A stretch of DNA of 60,000 bases from contig NC_087064.1 in the NCBI RefSeq assembly GCF_963678635.1, forward strand, positions 14,173,599 to 14,233,598, in the 5' to 3' direction. The stretch is from Symsagittifera roscoffensis. Its lineage: Eukaryota > Xenacoelomorpha > Acoela > Convolutidae. Below are positions 9,719 through 18,800 of this stretch, in pieces; the first letter of the stretch is position 1; each line of letters starts with the position of its first letter. Position numbers and translations under genes: made by a program. The notes beneath the pieces are model-generated. The model was given only the letters and a program-made list of their open reading frames with translations, searched no databases and was not told where the DNA came from.

Positions 9719-11719
9719 ATACTGGTTATAATAGATCACTTCACAAAGTTGGCGGAAGCGGTTCCGTGTCAGACAGCCTCGGCCGAAGAGACATGTGATC
9801 ATCTGATAACGCATTGGATATCGCGGTATGGTTGTCCAATGACTTTCCAGTCGGACAACGGCAAAGCTTTTGTGGGGGACTTGACAAAAGAATTGATGAA
9901 GAGATCGCACATTGCTCAAGCACACTCGACGACCTATCATCCACAGACCAATGGGTTGGTAGAGAAACAGAACAGGACACTGGTCAACATGTTAAGGGTG
10001 TACTGCTCAAGATACATGACGGACTGGGACAAATATCTGCCACAGGTAGTAGGAGCCTACAACAGTACACAGCACTCAACGACGGGCATCAGTCCTTTCA
10101 TGATGTTGACGGGCAGGGAGAGAGCAATGCCTCTGACATTCTTTTACCCGGAATACGAAGGAAAAAGGACGTCACCTCAGGCATACGTGAAAGAAGCGAT
10201 CAAAAGACAACAGGAGTTGAACGAGCTATGCAGGAGGAACACGGCGCAAGCGCAAATGAGGCAACGCAGGAAATATGACGAAAAAATATTACGAGCAAAG
10301 CCATACGAAGTGGGCCAATACGTGTGGGTCTTCCAAAATGTCATACCGCCCAAGGGAACAAAGAAATTACTCAAGAAGTGGAGGGGACCATTCATGATAA
10401 CGGAGGTTCATCAACAAGGACGGTTCTATCGCTTGAGTACTGGGCGAGCGGCACATTATGAAAATCTGAAGCCTCACGTCCCGTCCCCAGAGGATTGGTG
10501 CATACCGAAGGACATGGAGGGTCTTGAGTACCTGGTGGTAGAGCCAGCGTGTGAAGTGAATGAAAAAGGCACCAGAGAGAAAAATGATGGTAATGAGAAC
10601 TTGAGTTTGGACGACAACGAAAATATAGGAGGGGAGTCTGATGCAGGATCATTTGTAGAAGAAGACTGGAACGACCCGGAGCAAGATGAGGTGCCAAAGT
10701 GGATGGAGCCGGATCGACCGATACCACCGGAAACCAGGACTGGCAATCGTAAACGCACCGGCATGAGGTACAACAGGTACGGGGATGACTTCTTGATCGA
10801 TAAGATACAGCCAGACAAATTGGGCGAGGAACTACTGAGCGCAGGCGAACTGGAAGCCGGAGAGGAATGGCAGGTCATTGACGATGGTGGACACTATCCG
10901 CAGGAAGACCACTCGACGCCGGAATTAGAGGCGGATCTCGAGCAGAGTGAGATAGAGAGGAGGGAGAACACGAACTTGAGGATACTAGAGTGGATGCGCG
11001 ATGTCAAAGACGAGAGCCACGAAGGACAAAGCATTCAACAAGTCGATGTATCAGCGGCAAATTACATGAAGACAGAGGACCCTCTTTTCGGATGGACGGC
11101 AACAGACAGGCCACTGGACATTCCTCAGGACAATTCAGACCCGACAACATCGACGGGGACGTCGATAAATATTTTTGTCCGGGGAGTGGGGGTAGGACTT
11201 ACCCACACCGAAAATTTGATGATAAAGAAGCTCAAGGAAGTGAGAGAAACAAGCGAACTGGAACTGGAAGAAGAAGAGCCGGAGCCTACCATAGGTCGGA
11301 ATTTCAAAACGAAATTTGAAATACCCAATGAGTACTGCATCACGGCGGACATGAGTTTCAAATCAAGATTGGAAGCTGACTTCAGAAGAGAGTACCAGAA
11401 CGTGGAGTTTCTGTTCAGACAGAGACCAGGACTAGGAGGGATGGCAGCGCTTCCACCATCAGTAGCACAAGTCCCGGGCAAATATCTGTGCTTCCTAGTG
11501 ACGAGGGTCAATGACAGGAACACAATTGATCCCGAACACGTGATGTTGGCACTAACAAGACTACGAGACTTCATGATTGAAAGAGGTATAACGGAGGTCT
11601 CAATGCCGGTGTATGACCCAAACAGGGGCAAACTGAGCTCGAGGGAATTGTACGCTATCCTACATGTAGTCTTTGCGGAAACTGAGATAATGGTGTATCT
11701 GCACAAAAATACTACTTGA
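9719..11719 (+). CDS. Element A Pol continued: integrase core, GPY/F module, acidic tail, macro-like domain
   Basis: Same frame as the previous piece after its TAG. Counting from the TTG at 9749, the remaining integrase catalytic residues are D36 (QSDNG) and E72 (NGLVEKQN), separated by the canonical 35 residues. A WRGPF-containing GPY/F module follows. Then come about 300 acidic residues and a conserved FVRGVGVGLTHTENL segment. The last about 120 residues (531-652) match the strand-helix layout of TARG1/OARD1-like macro domains (ITADMSF...DFRREY, KYLCFLVTR, LTRLRDF, GITEVSMPVYDPNRG, ILHVVF). A lacks about 20 residues that C has at the first strand of this domain. No chromodomain was seen. 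There is no ATG at the upstream end; translation would depend on the stop being read through or on an intact relative. Confidence 0.85.
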   Translation: MLVIIDHFTKLAEAVPCQTASAEETCDHLITHWISRYGCPMTFQSDNGKAFVGDLTKELMKRSHIAQAHSTTYHPQTNGLVEKQNRTLVNMLRVYCSRYMTDWDKYLPQVVGAYNSTQHSTTGISPFMMLTGRERAMPLTFFYPEYEGKRTSPQAYVKEAIKRQQELNELCRRNTAQAQMRQRRKYDEKILRAKPYEVGQYVWVFQNVIPPKGTKKLLKKWRGPFMITEVHQQGRFYRLSTGRAAHYENLKPHVPSPEDWCIPKDMEGLEYLVVEPACEVNEKGTREKNDGNENLSLDDNENIGGESDAGSFVEEDWNDPEQDEVPKWMEPDRPIPPETRTGNRKRTGMRYNRYGDDFLIDKIQPDKLGEELLSAGELEAGEEWQVIDDGGHYPQEDHSTPELEADLEQSEIERRENTNLRILEWMRDVKDESHEGQSIQQVDVSAANYMKTEDPLFGWTATDRPLDIPQDNSDPTTSTGTSINIFVRGVGVGLTHTENLMIKKLKEVRETSELELEEEEPEPTIGRNFKTKFEIPNEYCITADMSFKSRLEADFRREYQNVEFLFRQRPGLGGMAALPPSVAQVPGKYLCFLVTRVNDRNTIDPEHVMLALTRLRDFMIERGITEVSMPVYDPNRGKLSSRELYAILHVVFAETEIMVYLHKNTT

Positions 11720-11954
11720 GCATCGCCTGAGTTGGGGACACGGGGGTCTCGAGTTGGGTGTGAGGGAGGAGTCTTGAGTTAGGTACTGGGGTGCGGCACA
11801 AGTAAAGGGATCTTAAGACGTGATTGGCATGACAATTAAATTTTAAAAAGAATTAACGGTGCTAAAACATAAAATGAATCTGCATGCTTTTAAGGAAATT
11901 CCAATTGAATCGTTTTAAATAGAATTAAAATGATAAGATTTTAACCATACTGGT

Positions 11955-11975
11955 AAAAGGGGAAGGGGGGGGGGG
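11955..11975 (+). other. Purine tract between pol and ORF2 (possible internal PPT)
   Basis: Twenty-one uninterrupted purines, AAAAGGGGAA followed by eleven G, lie 53 nt upstream of the candidate splice acceptor. Long purine tracts can prime plus-strand DNA synthesis in LTR elements. The matching interval in C has no tract of this length, so any function is uncertain. Confidence 0.3.
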
Positions 11976-12013
11976 TTTCTAGGTTAGGAGCATGACATGT
12001 TAGGTCTTAATGT

Positions 12014-12028
12014 GGTTTCTGTTTTCAG
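12014..12028 (+). promoter_or_regulatory. Candidate 3' splice acceptor for ORF2 mRNA
   Basis: GTTTCTGTTTTCAG|ATC has a strong pyrimidine tract and CAG, 212 nt before the ORF2 ATG. C (TGTTTTTTAG|ATC) and D (TTCTTTTCTAG|ATC) have the same arrangement. The matching donor in the leader was not identified. Confidence 0.5.
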
Positions 12029-12240
12029 ATCAAGTTTGAAAAACAAAGTTGAAAATCCAACTACACTCAAGCGAGAGACAGAAAGAGAAATCTTGATTGA
12101 ACTCGCGATAATCGACACCTACAGCAAATGTTTGCAAGGGAACATTTCTAGAGAATTCTTGAGTTGGGTAATACTTGAGTCGGTAAGGTAATTCTTGAGC
12201 TGGTTAACATATACCTGTATACATCCCGAAGTCACAAAGA

Positions 12241-15200
12241 ATGGCAGACAGATTCTGGAAATCCATGCCCGCGGCCCTGAAGAAGCCTACTCTTGATGAG
12301 CTGTACAGACGCCTGAGGGACCTGGACTATACCCAGATAGACGAGAGAATGGCGGTAATGCTGAATGCCATCCTCCAGTTGGAAGACCAGGGTGAATGCA
12401 GGGAGTCTGCGACGGAGGCTGTCTTGATGATCGGCTACACCACCGAGGGTATATCAAACCAAGAACAGACCAGATGGTTGTCTTGGAATGTGGATGGAGG
12501 AGTAAGGGGCTTTGACTTGGCAAGGAATCCTGGCCTGAGTAACAACACTGAATATGGCGCAGGGGAATTCCCACTACCAGCTAGGCCAACAGCAAGACCT
12601 ACAGGCCAGGGCTCGAGTAGGGTGCCGTCGATGACGCGAGCGCAACAGACGACCGAGGCATATCCGGATCTTGGTGTTCTAAACAAAGAGCTCGAGAAGG
12701 CGCAGAAGGAAAGGAACAAGGCGAACCTCGATCGGGATCAGGCAAAGCTGGATCGGGAGAAGGTTCAGCTGGAGAGAGACCAGGCGGTCAACGAGCGCGA
12801 TCAGACTCTGAGGTTGCTTGAGATGCTAAAAGCTGAACATCAGCAAGAACTAAGGGTGCGGGAGAACGCCGCGAATCGTGATCAACTGAAGTCGGATTTG
12901 GAGAGAATAGAGCAACGACAACGCGAGCTTGATGCACAGAAGGGAGCCAGACCAAAGGAGCGAGTGGTTACCAGCTCGAGGCCAGAGTCACGCATGGAGG
13001 TGGATGAAGCCCCCAGGGCAAGAGGACGGTTCAACCTTGACCGCGAGGCCCGAGAACACATGAGTGAAGGGTTGGAAGTCTGGATACCGAATGACGCAAC
13101 GCCTTCCTTGCGTAGCCTAGAGACGCAACCCGTACGCCCACTGATGGATGTGGTACTGCCGGGATATACCCCAACCTCGACCTCGAGTGACAGTCAGGTG
13201 AGCGGCGGCTCATCGCGTCTGAAAGAGCTGGGCGAGAAATTACGGCAGAAGAGTCGTGAAAGTTCGGCAAGACCGGATTTTCCCCCAACTAGGAGGGAAC
13301 AGCCGGTCAGGAGCGTCGTGATCTCGAGTTATAAGAAAAATACAGAGAAGAGGTACCACAGGCACAATCGGCTGGATTGGAGTGCAGAACAGAAAGCCAG
13401 GAGGAACTGCTTTCATGATGCAGCCTGGGTGGAGTATCTTGCGCCACCCCGTGTGCCAGAAGGTGCAGTTCACCTAATCGTAGGGGACAGCCTGGTGCGG
13501 GTGTTGACCCGGATCCAATCGCATTGGCAGACAGGAATCTTGAGTTTCGCTGGAGCTGCCACGCCACAGATGTTGGCAACACTCGACATGCTAGGGATGA
13601 ATAAAGTATACACGGTGACCCTGATGATCGGGACTAACGATGTATCAAGGGGAGAAGCGAGGAAAATAACGAGGCTGCACGACAAGATGAGCTGCCTTCT
13701 TGAGGAGCTGAGGATCCAGATGGACCCCATACTGTTGACGGTATGTACTGTCCCCTACAATATGATGTTTGATCAGCACGCCTTGGAGATGAATGAGAAG
13801 GTGCGGAACCTAAACAAGGTGATCCGAGATATCCACCGGAAGAGTGTGCTCCCTGTCAGACTGTTGGACGTGGCGGAGCGCATGGAGAAAAAGGGATTCC
13901 CTGAAGACACCTCCAATGATGGAATCCACTTCGATAGGCCAAGGGGAGCGGAGTGGCTGAACGACGTCTTCCAAGAACACATAAACACGCTAGAGGCGGA
14001 TCTGCTAGAGACAGCCCAATTCACATTAGGACCACCCCCGAACCCACCATTCCTTGCCTCAAGGGCCTTGTCTGGTCGCTTGGGAACGAGAGTTGACACT
14101 AGAGACAGTTCGAGGAGCAACCAGACCAGATTGCAGAGTGTCACGCCAATGGAGTCTGAGGAGGTGACGTCATCAACACCTCCAGGCTCGGCGATATCCT
14201 CAGTGGCAGTGGCAGAGAACAAGCGGGAAAAGAGATCTATGGAGACCGCTCGCTTGAGATATCCTGAGAAGGTGAAAGAACTGGACCTAGAGGGTTTGGA
14301 ATGCAGGCGAGAATTGGCGGAGACCCTGGGGATTGAACGAGTGTCGCACGAGGATTTAAACAGACATCATTGCGTGGACTGGTTGAAAGCTCATGAGGCA
14401 CACTTCTCGAGAACGAAATTGATGGAGACCGCAGATCTGACCGGAATTCCATCAAAAGCGATCATGGGACCCATTAACTACAGACCTCTCAAGCTGTTGG
14501 GGAGTCCTGGACTCATAGTAGAACCCCCCAAACACCGAACAAGCACCGCCAGGATCAGGTTGGCGACCCCGGCACAGTTGAAAGTGGTGGACAAGCTACT
14601 CAATCCGGGGGGAATGGAATTGCCAGTTGCCGCTTACGAAGGCTCGAAGTTGGCGGAAGATCCCAGGTACGGGAAGCCCTGTGGCAGCACCCAGCTGGCC
14701 AAAACCCTGGCAGTTTATGATAGAGCAGATCCAGCTGCTGCGAGAGTAGTCATTGTGGCGGGATCGGACTTCGAAGGAACGTCTCCCAAGTTGTTCTGGC
14801 CGGAGACTCTGATATACTCTTTGCCAGGAGCTGAATTAAACCAGATGTTAACTCTGGTGGTGGCAATAAAGTCGGAGATGCCCTGTGAGCCTGAGCTGCT
14901 GTTGTTTGCAGGAATGAATGATCACCTGCACGCGATGGGACTTCTTGAGCAGCTGAAGGGCAATGAAATTCCGACATCGAGGAAGATATGGGAAGCCATT
15001 CAGGCGTTGTTTGCAGCGATGAATGAAGTGCAAGAGAATGTTATCTCGAGATTTGGATCCAAGACGAAGGTGGTGTTCACCACATCCCCTGGATACGCGA
15101 ACATGCCACCCGCCCTACAATTCGTGTACGCGGTCTTGATCCTAATAGCAGAAGGGAATAAATGGCGGATTCTAATGGCAGCCCCCAACCGGGAGTTGGA

Positions 15201-15525
15201 GCCATCGAACCTGAGGCTTCGCAAGTCAGAATTGGCGGCGGCATGGGCGGACATATCTCATGCACTGAGGGGCTTTTATGGACTAGCCGACATCCTGATC
15301 GTGTTAGACGAGGTGCTCTTGCTAGAGATATCGAACTTTGCCAGGCAACTTAAGTTCAGCCCAGTCATCGGGGACGATCACCCGGCGATAAGCCAATTGA
15401 CGGCCAGCTTGTGGTTTCGGAGCATGGATGTGAAGATCACAAATTCCACCAGCAAGTCTAGAGGTCCTAGTAACGAGAGAAGAAATGTGGCCGAGACGGA
15501 AAAGCAATTAGAATCGATGAAATAA
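12241..15525 (+). CDS. Element A ORF2, part 1: coiled coil plus two SGNH/GDSL hydrolase domains
   Basis: 1094 codons from an ATG in good context (A at -3, G at +4). Residues 1-110 form a helical region conserved in C and D. Residues about 148-240 are a charged coiled coil. Residues about 408-590 are a canonical SGNH/GDSL hydrolase with block I GDSL (S417), block III GTND (N466) and block V DGIH (D560, H563). Residues about 830-1065 look like a second SGNH fold: VAGSDF (S842), GMND (N893) and GDDHP (H1047). SGNH enzymes cleave esters and related acyl bonds; the substrate is unknown. The TAA at 15523-15525 interrupts a frame that continues afterwards, and C and D read through this point, so it is a nonsense mutation. 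No signal peptide or membrane segment is visible. Confidence 0.85.
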   Translation: MADRFWKSMPAALKKPTLDELYRRLRDLDYTQIDERMAVMLNAILQLEDQGECRESATEAVLMIGYTTEGISNQEQTRWLSWNVDGGVRGFDLARNPGLSNNTEYGAGEFPLPARPTARPTGQGSSRVPSMTRAQQTTEAYPDLGVLNKELEKAQKERNKANLDRDQAKLDREKVQLERDQAVNERDQTLRLLEMLKAEHQQELRVRENAANRDQLKSDLERIEQRQRELDAQKGARPKERVVTSSRPESRMEVDEAPRARGRFNLDREAREHMSEGLEVWIPNDATPSLRSLETQPVRPLMDVVLPGYTPTSTSSDSQVSGGSSRLKELGEKLRQKSRESSARPDFPPTRREQPVRSVVISSYKKNTEKRYHRHNRLDWSAEQKARRNCFHDAAWVEYLAPPRVPEGAVHLIVGDSLVRVLTRIQSHWQTGILSFAGAATPQMLATLDMLGMNKVYTVTLMIGTNDVSRGEARKITRLHDKMSCLLEELRIQMDPILLTVCTVPYNMMFDQHALEMNEKVRNLNKVIRDIHRKSVLPVRLLDVAERMEKKGFPEDTSNDGIHFDRPRGAEWLNDVFQEHINTLEADLLETAQFTLGPPPNPPFLASRALSGRLGTRVDTRDSSRSNQTRLQSVTPMESEEVTSSTPPGSAISSVAVAENKREKRSMETARLRYPEKVKELDLEGLECRRELAETLGIERVSHEDLNRHHCVDWLKAHEAHFSRTKLMETADLTGIPSKAIMGPINYRPLKLLGSPGLIVEPPKHRTSTARIRLATPAQLKVVDKLLNPGGMELPVAAYEGSKLAEDPRYGKPCGSTQLAKTLAVYDRADPAAARVVIVAGSDFEGTSPKLFWPETLIYSLPGAELNQMLTLVVAIKSEMPCEPELLLFAGMNDHLHAMGLLEQLKGNEIPTSRKIWEAIQALFAAMNEVQENVISRFGSKTKVVFTTSPGYANMPPALQFVYAVLILIAEGNKWRILMAAPNRELEPSNLRLRKSELAAAWADISHALRGFYGLADILIVLDEVLLLEISNFARQLKFSPVIGDDHPAISQLTASLWFRSMDVKITNSTSKSRGPSNERRNVAETEKQLESMK

Positions 15526-15814
15526 CGCTTGACGCAAGAGAATGGCTGGTGGTCATTTTTGACACCAAGGCTGGAGAACGCCACGAATAAGACGAGGGAG
15601 GAAGCACCACCCCTCGTGAAACAAGTCTGGAGTTTTCTGGAGAAACAACTGGAGCTGGCCGAAGTAAGAGACATGACGGTGGCTAGATTTGTCTCGGCCG
15701 CCAATGAAGTGACGATTGGAGGGTTCTGGAGAGAGCACGCCAAGGGTGAGCTGAGGACTAGGAGGGATCATGAGATTCTCAAGTTCTTGAGTCCTTGCTG
15801 GGGAAAAGGAATTC
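15526..15814 (+). pseudogene. Element A ORF2, short segment between the TAA and a frameshift
   Basis: The frame of part 1 continues after its stop with a sequence that aligns in order with C (a tryptophan-rich FLTPRL segment corresponding to YLSPRL in C and HLNPRV in D). Somewhere about 15780-15814 the homology moves to the frame used by part 2. The short open frame therefore runs on to 15957 only as out-of-frame sequence. Confidence 0.65.
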
Positions 15815-18800
15815 ATGGCAGGAATGTTCGGCACCACGGCGACTATCTTTGGAGCCTTCGTGCAGGAGATACTGGGCATGCCCATCAGCCTGCTCTTGGC
15901 TTTGTACCTGGTCTACCCCAGATACTTGTTCAACATGGGCCCAGCATACATGTTTAGTCGAGGAGTAGAGACACTTCGAGTTGATGGGTATCTGGCTCTA
16001 TTACTCTTGACCCATGGGGAATTGGTGTCGTTTCATCGATTGATGGAATATGGAGAGCCTCTGTCTATGGGGAGAGTCCATTCGAGCATTGAAACCTACT
16101 CCTACAAGTGTGCCGCAGGGTTGAAGACGTTGTTAGTGCAATACCTCATGATGCAGAATCGGCATATGACAGGTGAAGATGAGAATCCAACCTCGAAAGA
16201 AGAATGGAAGAAGATGAATAGGGGGATGCCTCTGTTGACGGACCTATGCCTGGCAATGAGGTCGGACCCTATGGGGATAATCCGGGGTCTAGAGGAGGTG
16301 GTGACCTGCATTTATGGTCCAGCAGTGACGTACGCATTCCCAGATCCCCTGGTGACAACGTATCGTCACTCTGTGACGCACTTGAGTCTTATCAGCATAC
16401 TGGATGGGACGGCGCTCAATTGGTGTCAGCAGGAGGTGCTCAGAGCGCGAATGAGCAACACGGTACTCTTTAGAAAAGTGAAAGATGCCGAGCTGATAGT
16501 GTACAACTTCAGGGGGCAAATGCAATGTAGAATGGGAGGCAAGCGAGAGGGCCCCATCGAAACGTATCCCAAGTTTTGGAACTTGAACCCATTGACGGCA
16601 GACGGACGAGAGATCTTGAGGATTCCTGCTTGGAAGGAATGCTTTGCGCTGGTCAAGAGGGAGCTGGAGGCCATAATGGAGAAAGAGATCCTCCCAGCCA
16701 CCATGCCTGAGTTCCCGATAGTCAGGAGGATGACCTTGGGAATGAACAGCCCCTTGATATTTCCCTCCATAATGGCGAGGATGACGACGGAGGAAATGCA
16801 GAAGTATTTCACTGATGGCTGGGACCCCCTGTTCATCGGCTACACGGCGGCGGTCTACTTCCATACTAGCGAGGCGAAGGTAAATTCGTGGACGACGCAA
16901 ACGAAAAAGATGAGAGGTTCGCAGCCCCCCGGATATGAGGTGCGAAAGGCCTTGAGAGCTCTTGAGCAGGAGGGACTTGAGAACATGCTGCCCATTTGGG
17001 ATGATGGCAGGATGATCATGATGGAGGGGCACGTCGCATTGGTGGACGACATGAAATTTGCAACGAGAAAGTACAGGGCACCCTATGGCTTAGAACAGGT
17101 GGAAATGAGACAGGAGGGAAAAGAACTAGATGCAGCAGGTCAACTGCACGTAGCCCTGACGGAATACAAGAAATTGGACCCTACGACACCATCACCACTG
17201 TCAGTGGACACGCCTGGAGACAAAAGGAGTGGACCCGTTGAGGACCGGTTTAAAAGAATTCTCGAGAGAAGGAGACATGAGTCAGAAGAAGAGAGTATGG
17301 ATGAAACTCTCAGTGAAGCCGGTGAAGACATGGAAGTGGGGAATACGCCTGAACCAGGGCCATCAGGGGAGGAGCTCACCACTCAAGAGCTGTTGAAAGA
17401 CTTGAGCGAGGAGAATTGGGCAGATACTGCCACCCCACCTCTGAATCCGTCCCCCCGGAAGAATCTGGAATTGCCATTGGCAAATGAGACCTTCAATATG
17501 GGGATGATACTCTTGAGCTCGGAGGAAAGGGAAAAGAACACTTTCGAAGGGAACAGGGACATGTTCCTGGGGTCCCTGAAGGACGATGCTTGGCAGGAGT
17601 TCTTGGAAGAATTCAATCAAGAAGTGGGCAGGGAGACGACGCTGGACAAATTCAAGGAGGAACTGTGGGACACAGTCGTAAGATTTGGAGAACCGCTTCT
17701 GATAGGAACGGGCCTGGATGAGAAGGCGAGAAAAGAGCTGCTGAGCAAGCTGGTAGAGCTGAGGAATTCACGATCGAAGACTAGAGAAGAAAAATGTGAG
17801 GACAGCTCTACTCTGAAACAAAAAACTGTAGATAAAATAGTTGATGATATAAAAAGGGATAAGGTTGGGACTAGTAATATGATTAAAAGTACTAATATCC
17901 TTAAGGCTCGAGCAGGGGGGAGGCAAGAGTTGGAAGGATTGGGGGTAGACAGAGAGGTCGAATCAGTGATGATAGCCACAACACCCTCAAGCAGAGATGT
18001 GAAGACTCGCAAGAGGAAGAGAGAAGTGGAGGGATTGGGTAGTCCTTCAGTGGATGCTGTTTCGGAAGGAAACTTGAGAGAGACGGCGCCCATGGTTTTG
18101 GCTCGATGCAGGACGGCGGCATACAAGAGCAGCTCGGAGCTCAGAAGACCACTTGAAGTAGAAAGGGAAATAGAGGCTACCACCAGTTCGACATCGGAGG
18201 AAGACTTCAAGCCTCAGAAGATAAACGTAAAGAGAGGTTCAACGAACGGACAGACATGGGAACCGGATGTCGGCAAAGAATGGATCTCGAAGGCACACCA
18301 GGCCACGGGCAAGCAAGTGACGAGTGATCCATTGGAGAGGAACAAGACGAGGAACACCTCCCGGACGTGGTGGGTGGCCCTCGAGACATTGAAGGAAATG
18401 GAGGACTGCTTGAAGAAGTTGGACAGTGGAGTAGCTCGCAAGCGACGCAATTGGGCCACCCAGCAAAAGGCCGAGGTTAATAAAATAGAAATGGCGAATC
18501 AGCTGAAGAGGTCCTGGCAGAACTTGTTGAAGGATCATTTTGAAGAAGCAATGAGGACATTCTCATCAGCACCACCATTAATGGCGAATCCCTTCGTTAG
18601 GACTGCAGGACAATTAATGTTCACCTGGAGTCTGGTGGGAATAGAGTTGGAGACATTGACCTCGTATGACAGGCTGAAGTTGGGAAGCAAAAAGCTAGAT
18701 GTGTATCAAGCATTGATGCAACACGTGGCCAGGGACAATTCAGGCTTGAGCCTGGCTAGGAGGAAGGATTCCACATGTTTTTTGAGATGGATAATGTCAA

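Larger units (their letters stand above)
11720..12240 (+). other. Element A pol-ORF2 intergenic region
   Basis: No gene is visible. It contains several CTTGAG/CTCGAG words (11716, 11752, 11771, 12152, 12170, 12194), a 21-nt purine tract at 11955-11975 and a candidate 3' splice site at 12028. A 64-codon open frame at 11997-12191 has no counterpart in C or D and is not called as a gene. Confidence 0.6.

Noticed and set aside
10300-10480. Chromodomain at the integrase C-terminus
   Set aside because: Only the GPY/F module is visible; what follows is an acidic tail and then a macro-like domain, without chromodomain aromatic residues.
11997-12191. 64-codon frame upstream of ORF2 in element A
   Set aside because: It spans the candidate splice acceptor and has no counterpart in C or D.
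15815-15960. Hydrophobic stretch near the start of ORF2 part 2 as a signal peptide or fusion peptide of an env protein
   Set aside because: C and D show that this is the middle of a longer frame, and the matching segments there are only mildly hydrophobic. No cleavage site, glycosylation pattern or C-terminal anchor was seen.
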